A DNA stretch of 64,000 nucleotides from Mucilaginibacter sp. (GTDB taxonomy: Bacteria; Bacteroidota; Bacteroidia; Sphingobacteriales; Sphingobacteriaceae): the NCBI RefSeq assembly GCF_028288205.1, contig NZ_JAQBOD010000039.1:183548-247547 (forward strand). Reading direction: 5' to 3'. Shown one piece after another: positions 26,442 to 34,945 of the stretch (position 1 is the stretch's first letter; each line of letters begins with the position of its first letter). Under the pieces are notes generated by a model, which made no database searches, was not told the origin of the DNA, and saw only the letters and a program-made list of their open reading frames with translations. The position numbers were made by a program, and so were the translations under genes.

Positions 26442-27617
26442 TTAAATTAACCGCTTAACTTTTGTATCAGCAGTTATCTTTAAATCGTCAAGCCCCGTAA
26501 TGAGGTTTAGTCCGGGAGTTTTTCCGGCTTCTATAGTTCCTTTTTCTTTACCAATACCTAAATAGTTTGCGCCATTTATGGTGGCCCATTGTAGCATCCT
26601 TTCTATACTTAATGCCGGGAACTTTTGCTGCAGCGTAAACATTTCACTTAAAATACAAAGTTTACTGTTTGATGCCAGGCTATCTGTACCCAGGGTTATA
26701 TTAAACCCCTGGTCTAAAAACAGATCAACCTTAGGCAAGCTACCTTCAATATATAAATTTGCATTGGGGCAAAAGCACCAGTGTATTTTACGGTCGAACC
26801 GTTTTATAAAGTAAATATCTTTTAAATTAGTGCAGGTATTATGCACCATCAAAATATCCTGCCTGCTGCTTAGCAAGGGTATTACCGATTGTAACGAATT
26901 GCGCGCCTGTGGCTTAAAATAACTTATATCAATGCCAAAATGCTTGTACAGGTCATTAAAACCACCCAGCTTGTAACGGTAAAACTTATTCTCATCTTCG
27001 CATTCCTGATTATGTATGCTGATGAGGTTTTTAGCATGGGTATCGCAGTACTTTTTTATCAGCTTAAATAATTCTTTTGATACCGAATAAGGCGCGTGCG
27101 GCGTAATAGAGCATGATTGCGGCTTAAATTCTTTTAACAGCGCTAATCCATTATTAAAAACCTCTTCGGCTTTATTGGGTAAAAAGCCAAAGGTTTCAAC
27201 AAAAGTATGGTAGTATAATTTACTCCCGGCTTTAATAGCCACGGTGGCGTTGCTGTTTGATATATCGCCAACAGCAACAATACCATTCCTGTACATATCA
27301 TTATCGGCCTTAGCAGCCGCGGCCTCTATTTCTTTGCTATCAGTGTTCCGGTATTGCTGAACATCTTTAATAAAATTTATCAAACCATTATTCGGGGAAA
27401 TTTTACCCTGAAGGTGTGATAGCTCAACGTGGCAGTGAGCGTTAACAAATCCGGGACAAATAATACCACTTAATTGCTCTACAGGTACATTTTCTGCACC
27501 AAGAGGTATTTGGTCTGTTACAGAAATAATTTTACCATTATCATCAACAGTAACAACACCATTCTTAATCGGATCGGCACAAATAGGAAAAACGTAATCG
27601 GCTTTAAAAATTTTCAT
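26442..27617 (-). CDS. Amidohydrolase (SsnA/ATZ-TRZ type), possible aminodeoxyfutalosine deaminase
   Basis: This 391-residue metal-dependent hydrolase belongs to the chlorohydrolase/cytosine deaminase-like branch. Metal and catalytic motifs are NAHCHVELSHL (HxH, about residue 60), SITPHAPYS (about 172), SIHNQE (about 200), MVHNTCTN (about 258) and TLGTDSLASN (about 315, metal Asp). The family deaminates or dechlorinates aminated rings. In Bacteroidota that make menaquinone by the futalosine route, a member of this branch acts on aminodeoxyfutalosine; this is a plausible but unproven role, since no other mqn gene is in the window. ATG start at 27617; transcribed divergently from rlmN. Confidence 0.82.
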   Translation of the reverse strand: MKIFKADYVFPICADPIKNGVVTVDDNGKIISVTDQIPLGAENVPVEQLSGIICPGFVNAHCHVELSHLQGKISPNNGLINFIKDVQQYRNTDSKEIEAAAAKADNDMYRNGIVAVGDISNSNATVAIKAGSKLYYHTFVETFGFLPNKAEEVFNNGLALLKEFKPQSCSITPHAPYSVSKELFKLIKKYCDTHAKNLISIHNQECEDENKFYRYKLGGFNDLYKHFGIDISYFKPQARNSLQSVIPLLSSRQDILMVHNTCTNLKDIYFIKRFDRKIHWCFCPNANLYIEGSLPKVDLFLDQGFNITLGTDSLASNSKLCILSEMFTLQQKFPALSIERMLQWATINGANYLGIGKEKGTIEAGKTPGLNLITGLDDLKITADTKVKRLI

Positions 27618-27737
27618 TAAATATAACTTAGCGAGTTACCCCCTCGTTTGTTAATCCAATAGATAAATACAATTAACTTTAAATTATTGTTTTTAATCTA
27701 ATGAATTTTAAAAGAAAGATAGATTTTTTAAAATTTG

Positions 27738-27745
27738 TACTTTTG
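27738..27745 (+). promoter_or_regulatory. -7-like box at the rlmN start
   Basis: TACTTTTG matches TAnnTTTG. It lies only 4 bp before the GTG start of rlmN, which would put the transcript start at or beside the start codon. No clear -33 TTTG is seen. Confidence 0.5.
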
Positions 27746-27749
27746 CAAC

Positions 27750-28802
27750 GTGATTGCTGAAAAACAAAAAATTGATATCCGTAGCTTGAACTTGGAAAGC
27801 CTTCAGAAACATTTTATCCGGATGGACGAAAAGAGTTTCCGTGCTAAACAGGTTTATGAATGGCTATGGAAAAAATCATGCTTTTCGTTCGACGAGATGA
27901 GCAATATTTCAAAAGAACTTCGTACCAAACTGGATGAGAATTTTGCCATTAATAATGTACAAATTAGCAACTCACAGTTTAGTACTGATAAAACTATAAA
28001 AAATTCTTTCATTTTACACGATAAGCACCTAATTGAAGGCGTTTTAATTCCAACTCCGGGCAGAATGACCGCCTGCGTATCCTCGCAAGTAGGTTGCAGC
28101 CTCACCTGTAAATTTTGTGCTACGGGATATATGGAGCGAAAACGTAACCTAAACCCTGATGAAATTTATGACCAGGTGGTGCTTATTGATAAACAGGCCC
28201 GCGAAAATTATGGCATAGCATTAAGTAACATAGTTTACATGGGTATGGGCGAACCTTTACTGAATTATAAGAATGTTTTAGATTCGATTGAAAAAATAAC
28301 ATCCGAAGATGGCTTGAATATGGCTGCTAAACGCATCACCGTATCAACCGCGGGTATAGCTAAAATGATAAAAAAGCTGGGCGATGATGGTGTAAAATTT
28401 AACCTTGCCCTATCGCTGCATGCCGCTAATGATGAAAAACGTAATACCATTATGCCCATCAATGAGCAAAACACATTAAAAGCTTTGGCCGAAGCGTTAA
28501 AATATTACTACGCCAAAACTAAAAACCCGGTACCTTACGAGTATATTATTTTTGATGGTTTTAATGATACTATACAGGATGCTGCCGAGCTGGTCCAGTT
28601 TTGCAAGCATTTGCCATGCAAAGTAAATATTATTGAATATAACCCAATATCATTTGCCGCATTCATTAATGCCGGCGAAGACAAAGTAGAAGCCTTTGCC
28701 GACCATTTGCGCAAAAATGGCGTTAACACTCACCTGCGCCGCAGCCGCGGTAAAGATATTGATGCCGCTTGCGGGCAGCTGGCTATCAAAGAGGGGCAGT
28801 AA
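27750..28802 (+). CDS. rlmN: 23S rRNA/tRNA adenine C2-methyltransferase RlmN
   Basis: This radical-SAM methyltransferase makes m2A2503 in 23S rRNA and m2A37 in some tRNAs. The frame opens with TTG at 27735, but GTG 27750 is preferred (350 residues), because homology begins at KIDIRSLNLESLQKHF and the upstream codons overlap a promoter-like box. Motifs: the radical-SAM cysteines in CSLTCKFCATGYMERKRNL (CxxxCxxC), YMGMGEPLLN, ALSLHAANDEKRN, and the catalytic C-terminal Cys in DIDAACGQL. It is transcribed away from the amidohydrolase gene. Confidence 0.95.
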   Translation: MIAEKQKIDIRSLNLESLQKHFIRMDEKSFRAKQVYEWLWKKSCFSFDEMSNISKELRTKLDENFAINNVQISNSQFSTDKTIKNSFILHDKHLIEGVLIPTPGRMTACVSSQVGCSLTCKFCATGYMERKRNLNPDEIYDQVVLIDKQARENYGIALSNIVYMGMGEPLLNYKNVLDSIEKITSEDGLNMAAKRITVSTAGIAKMIKKLGDDGVKFNLALSLHAANDEKRNTIMPINEQNTLKALAEALKYYYAKTKNPVPYEYIIFDGFNDTIQDAAELVQFCKHLPCKVNIIEYNPISFAAFINAGEDKVEAFADHLRKNGVNTHLRRSRGKDIDAACGQLAIKEGQ

Positions 28803-28854
28803 TTAGACGATATGTTTAAAAAGATTTGACAACTTTTAAAAGTGTCAAATCTGA

Positions 28855-29013
28855 ATGAAAGCCATCAATATAAGACGTTACCCTCGGCCGGGTTTTTCGG
28901 GTTTAGTAAAGGGACTCACCAGTTTCTACATCGAAAATCTGGTAGTGATAGATACCAAAGGCCGAATAAGAGGCATATATAACGGATCTTTGCTGCCGAA
29001 GAGTGAAAATTGA
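28855..29013 (+). CDS. Possible small ORF of 52 residues, unknown
   Basis: A frame of 52 residues starts at ATG 28855, about 50 bp after rlmN, and ends with TGA at 29011-29013, 43 bp before comF. The sequence begins MKAINIRRYPRPGFSGLVKG and has a basic first third; it has no membrane helix and no family I recognise. The spacing and strand fit an rlmN-orf-comF run. It could instead be a remnant of a longer gene, since the region is more GC-rich than the intergenic DNA on either side. It is the only candidate in the 254-bp gap. Confidence 0.3.
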   Translation: MKAINIRRYPRPGFSGLVKGLTSFYIENLVVIDTKGRIRGIYNGSLLPKSEN

Positions 29014-29056
29014 CGTGATGATTTCATTTTAAAAAGAAACGTGCTATATTAATACC

Positions 29057-29755
29057 ATGAAATTGCAAAGTGGTTACCTGTCCAATTTTATTTCCTTACT
29101 GTTTCCCCAACTTTGCCCCGCCTGCGGCACAGATCTGATGGCGAATGAAAAAATAATTTGTACAGATTGCCTTTACAACTTACCCCTTACCAATTTTCAT
29201 TTACAGCCCGATAATATAGTTGCCCAACAGTTTTGGGGCAAAATAAATTTAGAAGCCTCCTACGCATTATATTATTTTACCAAAGGCGGTAAGGTGCAAA
29301 ACTTAATGCATCATTTTAAATATAGGGGGATGCACCAAATTGGCAATTTGTTAGGCAGCATTGCCGGCGACCAGCTTAGCAAAAACGAAAAGTTTACTAC
29401 TGTTGATTATATTATACCTGTACCCTTGCATAAAAGCAGGCTCAAAGAAAGAGGTTACAACCAAAGCGCCTGCTTTGCCAATGGCCTGGCCAATAAATTA
29501 AACGCGGTGGTTGAGGATGCCAATCTGGTACGTGTAAAAGCTACCGAAACACAAACCCATAGATCGCGCTTTGCAAGATTTGAAAATATGCAGGAAGTTT
29601 TTGTGGTAAAGGATATAGAAAGATTAAGAAACAAGCATGTATTGCTGGTAGATGACATAGTAACCACCGGCTCAACACTCGAAGCGTGTGGCATACAACT
29701 ACTAAATATCCCGGGATTAAAATTAAGTATTGCTACTATAGCGTATGCGGAATAA
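29057..29755 (+). CDS. ComF family phosphoribosyltransferase-like protein
   Basis: The 232-residue protein has the ComF architecture: an N-terminal zinc ribbon (Cys 20, 23, 35 and 38 in CPACG and CTDC) and a C-terminal type I PRTase fold with the PRPP loop VLLVDDIVTTGST (about residues 194-206). The flanking family motif is PVPLHKSRLKERGYNQS (about 136-152). ComF proteins act in natural transformation in some species, helping single-stranded DNA uptake, but the wider family (GntX, amidophosphoribosyltransferase-like) is of uncertain role. ATG start at 29057. It converges on the hybrid kinase. Confidence 0.93.
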   Translation: MKLQSGYLSNFISLLFPQLCPACGTDLMANEKIICTDCLYNLPLTNFHLQPDNIVAQQFWGKINLEASYALYYFTKGGKVQNLMHHFKYRGMHQIGNLLGSIAGDQLSKNEKFTTVDYIIPVPLHKSRLKERGYNQSACFANGLANKLNAVVEDANLVRVKATETQTHRSRFARFENMQEVFVVKDIERLRNKHVLLVDDIVTTGSTLEACGIQLLNIPGLKLSIATIAYAE

Positions 29756-29756
29756 A

Positions 29757-29830
29757 GAGATTAGTTAATTGGAGATCAGAGATTAGTTGGAATCGGTTAA
29801 CTAATCTCTAATTAACTAAACTCTGATCAC
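29757..29830. repeat. Inverted GATTAGTTAATT-type repeat between convergent genes
   Basis: AGAGATTAGTT (29778-29788) pairs perfectly with AACTAATCTCT (29799-29809), and outer words extend the imperfect stem. It separates comF and the hybrid kinase. It may slow transcription on both strands, but there is no T tract. Confidence 0.65.
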
Positions 29831-29834
29831 TAAC

Positions 29835-32800
29835 TTACTGCTTCTGATACCTGCTTAACTTTTCGAGCAACATTTTAGGCTCGAAAGGTTTTAATATATA
29901 ATCGTTCATGCCGGCACCACTTATCTGGTCAATCTGACTATTTAACATGGATGCGGTTAATGCTATTATGGGTAATTGTTTAAAGTAAGGTTCGTGTTTA
30001 CTGCGGATGATCTGCGATGCTTCTAAACCGCCCATTTCGGGCATGTGGATGTCCATTAATACAACATCGAATTTGTTATTTTCAACTTTATTAACGGCCT
30101 GAAGGCCGTTTTCAGCAAAATCAATAGTAGCTCCCCATTTGGTCAATATCTTATTTATTAATAATCTATTGATCTGGTTATCATCCACCACAAGCACATG
30201 TATACTTAATCCTGTTTCCACTTTATTATTATTGTTATTATTATTGCTGCTGTTTGCCTTGCTAAATGTTATTGTAAACCAAAATGTCGAGCCTTTTCCG
30301 GGTTCGCTATCAACGTTTATTCGGGAGTCATGCAACTCTATCAGGCTCTTGCTAATTGCCAATCCTAAACCTGTACCACCATATTTACGCGTAGTATCGG
30401 CCTCGGCCTGTTTAAACGATTCAAATATCGTACTTAACTTATCATTTGCTATACCAATACCGGTATCTGTAACAGAAAAACGTATACGTACATTTTTATT
30501 GTTATCATCTATTACCTTAAGCTCAACAATTACGCCGCCCTTATCAGTAAATTTAACCGCATTACTTACCAAATTTAATAATATTTGTGATAACCTGGTA
30601 CTGTCGCCTATAACGTGTGCAGGTACGGCGGGATCGATCCGGGCATTAAGATAAATATTTTTCTCTTTAGTTCTATATTGCATCGAACCTGTAATACTTT
30701 GAACAGTTTTGCGCAAATCAAACTTTGCTTTTTCAAGTTCAATATTTCCGGTTTCAATTTTTGTAAAATCAAGTACATCATTAATAAGCTTTAACAAATT
30801 ATCGGCAGAAAATTTAAGCAGATTTAAATTTTCTTTTTGTGATTCCTGCAAATTTTCTTCTAAAAGTAAATGCGACATACCAATAACCGCGTTAAGCGGC
30901 GTGCGTATTTCATGGCTCATTACTGAGATGAACATATCTTTAGCTTTGTTAAGCTGCAATGCTTCTTCTTTGGCTTGCATAAGTTCCAGTTCAACCTTCT
31001 TTTTAGAACTTATATCAATAACTACTTCAATATATTTATCAACGTCCCCGTCTTTATTCAGGATGACCGAATTAATAACCGTAATCCATATTGGGTTACC
31101 ATCTTTACGATAACCAAGCAGGTCAAGTTCAAATGATTGTTTATTTTTAGAAAGCTCCCTGCTCTTTTGTATGATAGATATATCTGTCAGTTCGCCTTGC
31201 AATATATCGCCAAGATGCTTATCCTTAACATCAGCTATATTAAAGCCGGTAATATTTTCGAATGCGTTGTTAACCCATTCAACCTCGCCTTCTTTATTAC
31301 TTATTACAACGCCGCTTATAGTATTACTCGCCACTAACGAAAGTAATTTAAGCTCATTTTCGGCCATTTTTCGTTCGGTAACATCTAACATGGTTGTTAC
31401 CTGGCGCTCTACGGCCCCGGCATCATCAAACAATGGGCTGTTTGACATAACTACCCATACCGGCGTTCCGTCTTTTCTGTAAATTAATATTTCGGCATCA
31501 TATGGTCGTTTTTCCTGAACGGCTTTAACCGCGTTATTAAATACCTCCATATCGGTATCCTCTCCTATTAATATGCTGCCAAATTTTTTACCCTTCATCT
31601 CGGCCAATGTATAGCCTGTTATGCGTTCCATTGCCTCGTTCATCCATATTACCACCCCATTGGCATCACGGCTAAGCATTCCGCTTGGAGATTTACGTGC
31701 AGCAAATGATAGTATCTCCAAGTCTTTTTGCACTATCTTGCGGGCAGTTATGTCAGCAAAAAGCCGAATATATTTTTCAACCTCACCATCCTTATCATAA
31801 ATAACAGAAGCTGAAACTGCTAACCATACCTGTTGCCCATCTTTTCGTGTGGCATGTATATGTACAGAATATGATTGCTTTGTTGCAATATTTGCATTAT
31901 ATTGCTCTACACTCTCTTTATTATTAACGTCGGGTACAAATATATCACGCAGCCGTTTTCCTTCTACATCACTAAACTCATAACCGGTTATTGTTTCAAA
32001 CGCATTATTTATCCAAATAACTTTATCATTGGCATTACTTATTGCCACGCCATTAATCATTTTACTTGCAACCAGCGATAATTGCTCCAATTCTGCTAAA
32101 ATTTGCTTTTGATAGGTAATATCACGTCCGCTGGCATACCACTTTTCGCTTTTGTAAATGCCACACCAACCAATCCATTTCACATTCCCATCGCGGCTAA
32201 CCGTTTGGGTTTCTAATTCAAATGATTGCCCTGTTGCTATAGCTTTTTCAATAAGGGGTACAAATTGTTCGCGGCTATTACCAACAACAAAGTCCCATAA
32301 AGAGCGCCCCATGGCCTGCTTAGGATCATAGCCTAAAATCTTACTAACCGAATTATTGATTAATTCAATATTAGAATCTTTATTGGCAATGAAATGTATC
32401 TGAGGTGAGGTGTCAAATAAATTAAAAAATTCTTTATGGGCATTTAATGATTCTTCCAGTTCGCGTTTTTGTTTACGCAATAAAAAACGCGACATCACCT
32501 CATCTGCCAGTGTGCGTAAAGCATCGCGCTGCTCCTCCGTAAGCTTACGCGGAACCATGTCAATAACACATAACGAGCCTAAACGGTACCCGTCTGGATC
32601 GATAAGCGGCGCGCCGGCATAAAACCTGATATGGGTATCGCCTTTTACAAAAGGATTATCTTTAAAAGTTTTATCTTCGGCTGCATTGCTGATTTCTAAT
32701 ATCTCATCATTAAGAATGGTATAGTTGCAAAAAGCATCAGCACGCGAAGTTTGGGTGGCATCCAAACCAATTATTGACTTGAACCATTGCCTGTCGTTAT

Positions 32801-32984
32801 CAACTAACGAAATAAGTGCAATCGGCACCTGGCATATATAGGAAGCCAGGCGGGTTATGGCATCATACTCCTTCTCTGGCAATGTATCCAGTACATTGTA
32901 TGAACTAAGCGCGTTTAAGCGCTTAGTTTCTATATCAGATGAGGTGTCTTGTTTTTTAATCACTATTGGTGGTGCCCTTGTCAC
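29835..32984 (-). CDS. Soluble hybrid histidine kinase: GAF, four PAS, HK, receiver
   Basis: The 1049-residue protein has no membrane helix. Domains in order: GAF (about 18-165), four PAS/PAC units (about 178-295, 300-415, 423-540, 548-665), HisKA with [13 protein letters not shown] (about 690), HATPase with N and G boxes ([18 protein letters not shown]; about 795-910), an Asn-rich linker, and a C-terminal receiver with phospho-acceptor Asp in [13 protein letters not shown] (about 930-1045). It should sense a cytosolic signal and relay phosphate to an external Hpt or regulator; no output domain is present. The start is GTG 32984, inside the 3' end of glyA (29-bp overlap); GTG 32963 is an alternative. 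The stop-start overlap implies translational coupling with glyA, an unusual pairing. Confidence 0.93.
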   Translation of the reverse strand: MTRAPPIVIKKQDTSSDIETKRLNALSSYNVLDTLPEKEYDAITRLASYICQVPIALISLVDNDRQWFKSIIGLDATQTSRADAFCNYTILNDEILEISNAAEDKTFKDNPFVKGDTHIRFYAGAPLIDPDGYRLGSLCVIDMVPRKLTEEQRDALRTLADEVMSRFLLRKQKRELEESLNAHKEFFNLFDTSPQIHFIANKDSNIELINNSVSKILGYDPKQAMGRSLWDFVVGNSREQFVPLIEKAIATGQSFELETQTVSRDGNVKWIGWCGIYKSEKWYASGRDITYQKQILAELEQLSLVASKMINGVAISNANDKVIWINNAFETITGYEFSDVEGKRLRDIFVPDVNNKESVEQYNANIATKQSYSVHIHATRKDGQQVWLAVSASVIYDKDGEVEKYIRLFADITARKIVQKDLEILSFAARKSPSGMLSRDANGVVIWMNEAMERITGYTLAEMKGKKFGSILIGEDTDMEVFNNAVKAVQEKRPYDAEILIYRKDGTPVWVVMSNSPLFDDAGAVERQVTTMLDVTERKMAENELKLLSLVASNTISGVVISNKEGEVEWVNNAFENITGFNIADVKDKHLGDILQGELTDISIIQKSRELSKNKQSFELDLLGYRKDGNPIWITVINSVILNKDGDVDKYIEVVIDISSKKKVELELMQAKEEALQLNKAKDMFISVMSHEIRTPLNAVIGMSHLLLEENLQESQKENLNLLKFSADNLLKLINDVLDFTKIETGNIELEKAKFDLRKTVQSITGSMQYRTKEKNIYLNARIDPAVPAHVIGDSTRLSQILLNLVSNAVKFTDKGGVIVELKVIDDNNKNVRIRFSVTDTGIGIANDKLSTIFESFKQAEADTTRKYGGTGLGLAISKSLIELHDSRINVDSEPGKGSTFWFTITFSKANSSNNNNNNNKVETGLSIHVLVVDDNQINRLLINKILTKWGATIDFAENGLQAVNKVENNKFDVVLMDIHMPEMGGLEASQIIRSKHEPYFKQLPIIALTASMLNSQIDQISGAGMNDYILKPFEPKMLLEKLSRYQKQ
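30223..30249. repeat. TTA/TTG trinucleotide microsatellite coding poly-Asn
   Basis: A run of TTA-type triplets on the plus strand encodes an Asn tract (seven in a row) on the minus strand, in the linker between the ATPase and receiver domains of the hybrid kinase. Slippage would change linker length without a frameshift. Confidence 0.75.
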
Positions 32985-34251
32985 TATATAACGGAAATTT
33001 CTCCGTTAGCTTATGCACCTTTTTACGTACTTTAATTAAAGAATGTTCATTTTCAGGGTCCTTTAAAACCTCGTCAATTAATTCAACTATGGCATCCATT
33101 TGTTTTTCCTTCATGCCACGTGTTGTTACAGCAGCTGTACCTATGCGTATGCCTGAAGTAATAAAAGGTGATTTATCATCATACGGAACCATGTTTTTAT
33201 TAATGGTGATATCCGCTTTAACCAAAGCGTTCTCGGCAGCTTTGCCGGTTACATTTTTATTTCTAAGATCTATCAATACCAAATGGTTATCTGTGCCTCC
33301 TGATACGATCTCATAACCGCGGTCTGTAAACGCTTTGGCAATAGCAGCGCCGTTCTTTTTTACCTGCAGTATATATTTCATATAACTATCAGACAAAGCC
33401 TCGCCAAATGCTATTGCTTTTGCTGCTATAATATGTTCTAACGGGCCGCCTTGTGTTCCGGGGAAAACTGCCATATCTAACAGGTTAGACATCATCCTGA
33501 TCTCGCCTTTAGGTGTTTTAAGGCCCCATGGGTTTTCAAAATCTTTACCCATCATGATCATGCCACCACGCGGGCCACGCAAGGTTTTGTGGGTAGTAGT
33601 AGTAACTATATGGCAATGCGGCAACGGATCTGCTAATAAACCTCTTGCTATTAAGCCTGCAGGGTGCGATATATCAGCCAATACCAGCGCGCCAATTTCA
33701 TCAGCAACTTTGCGGATAAACTCATAATCCCAATCGCGCGAGTAAGCAGAGGCTCCGCAGATGATCATTTTGGGTTTTTCGGCAAGGGCCACTTTTTTTA
33801 GCTGATCGTAATCAACATAACCGGTATCTTTTCTAACCCCATAAAAATGCGGCTCGTACAATTTACCCGAAAAATTCACCGCCGAGCCATGTGTTAAGTG
33901 CCCGCCGTGCGAAAGATCAAATCCTAATATTTTATCGCCGGGCTGCAAACAGGCCAGCATAACCGCTGCATTTGCCTGCGCCCCAGAGTGCGGCTGTACG
34001 TTTACCCATCCGGCATTAAACAGTTGCTTGGCACGTTCAATAGCGATGGTTTCAATTTCATCAACTATCTGGCAGCCACCATAATAACGTTTCCCCGGCA
34101 GGCCCTCGGCATATTTGTTAGTTGCTACAGATCCGGCAGCTTCCATAACCTGCTTGCTTACAAAATTTTCTGATGCTATAAGCTCCAGTCCCTCTTCCTG
34201 ACGCTGTTGTTCTTCATCTAACAGCTTAAATATTAATTTGTCTCTTTTCAT
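32956..34251 (-). CDS. glyA: Serine hydroxymethyltransferase
   Basis: This PLP enzyme interconverts serine and glycine with tetrahydrofolate, the main source of one-carbon units. The 431-residue length is normal. Motifs: [14 protein letters not shown] near the N-terminus, [14 protein letters not shown] (about 48-61), [14 protein letters not shown] (about 92), [10 protein letters not shown] (about 193) and the PLP-lysine motif [15 protein letters not shown] (about 220). ATG start at 34251. The last codons overlap the start of the hybrid kinase. A 694-bp gap rich in TTGTTTCA words lies upstream and may hold its control region. Confidence 0.97.
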   Translation of the reverse strand: MKRDKLIFKLLDEEQQRQEEGLELIASENFVSKQVMEAAGSVATNKYAEGLPGKRYYGGCQIVDEIETIAIERAKQLFNAGWVNVQPHSGAQANAAVMLACLQPGDKILGFDLSHGGHLTHGSAVNFSGKLYEPHFYGVRKDTGYVDYDQLKKVALAEKPKMIICGASAYSRDWDYEFIRKVADEIGALVLADISHPAGLIARGLLADPLPHCHIVTTTTHKTLRGPRGGMIMMGKDFENPWGLKTPKGEIRMMSNLLDMAVFPGTQGGPLEHIIAAKAIAFGEALSDSYMKYILQVKKNGAAIAKAFTDRGYEIVSGGTDNHLVLIDLRNKNVTGKAAENALVKADITINKNMVPYDDKSPFITSGIRIGTAAVTTRGMKEKQMDAIVELIDEVLKDPENEHSLIKVRKKVHKLTEKFPLYSDKGTTNSD

Positions 34252-34547
34252 GTAATAAATAAAATCGCGGCTAAGTTAAGAAAGATTGGTTGATTAGTAA
34301 TTAGTTGATTAGAGATTAGTTGGTTATGTGAATAATTTGGAGTTGTTAACATTTTCCAAAAGTGGCCAATATTTATAACTTTCGCTGGTGTTGTCACTAT
34401 AAGTGTTGGGAAGATTCTAAAAGAGCTTTTTTGTCATTCTGAGTAACCCATATTTGCGTGCAAATAACCGCATTGAAAATAACGATAAATTATCTGTTTG
34501 ATAACCATTCTTAATGCAAGCATTCGCGTGTTGTAAACTTTGGGCAA

Positions 34548-34576
34548 CTGATATAATGGTTGCATTATATTGTCAG
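34548..34576. other. Hairpin in the glyA upstream region
   Basis: CTGA-TATAATG and CATTATA-TTG-TCAG form an imperfect stem around a GTTG loop. It has no T tract and its role is unknown. Confidence 0.45.
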
Positions 34577-34581
34577 TGATT

Positions 34582-34801
34582 TTGTTTCATCTTGTTTCAA
34601 ATATTTTGTTTCACCACTCCTAAATTAGCAATTTATAATTGTTTGATTATCAATGATAAAAACTTAAATTACACCCAAAAATACTGACGAATAAGTTGTT
34701 ACATTTTGTTTCATCACTTTTTTATAATTAGTTTATTTACAATAGGTTAAATCGAAATCTTGTTTCACTTGTTTCACTTGTTTCACACTCGCGTGAAACA
34801 A
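34582..34801. repeat. Cluster of TTGTTTCA words
   Basis: TTGTTTCA occurs in direct orientation at 34582, 34592, 34606, 34706, 34760, 34769 and 34778; the last three are a 9-bp tandem (TTGTTTCAC). An inverted copy, TGAAACAA, lies at 34794-34801, so TTGTTTCAC (34778-34786) and GTGAAACAA (34793-34801) form a perfect 9-bp stem with a 6-base loop. Confidence 0.85.
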
Positions 34802-34945
34802 AATTCGCTTTTGTCATTGGCAACGCAGTGAAGAACCTTGTAAATTGATAGGTACAGCAGATCGTTATAATTAACAATTCAGATTATAGCTTCATTATGC
34901 TAATGGTGAGAAAGACTTAAGTGTAAAAACTAAGTCTATTATCCA

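Larger units (their letters stand above)
34252..34945. other. 694-bp intergenic region upstream of glyA
   Basis: I find no gene on either strand. It contains a GATTAG-type repeat (34288-34326), half copies of the TGTCATT family at about 34433-34449 and 34810-34836, a hairpin at 34548-34576 and eight TTGTTTCA words between 34582 and 34801. The glyA promoter should lie here; no strict TAnnTTTG box was obvious near the start codon. Confidence 0.8.

Noticed and set aside
26235..26450. 71-residue plus-strand ORF in the intergenic gap
   Set aside because: It runs through repeat R and a decayed palindrome; the corresponding frame in the other R copy is not open.
34582..34801. CRISPR-like array from TTGTTTCA repeats
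   Set aside because: Units are only 8-9 bp with irregular spacing and there are no spacers or cas genes.
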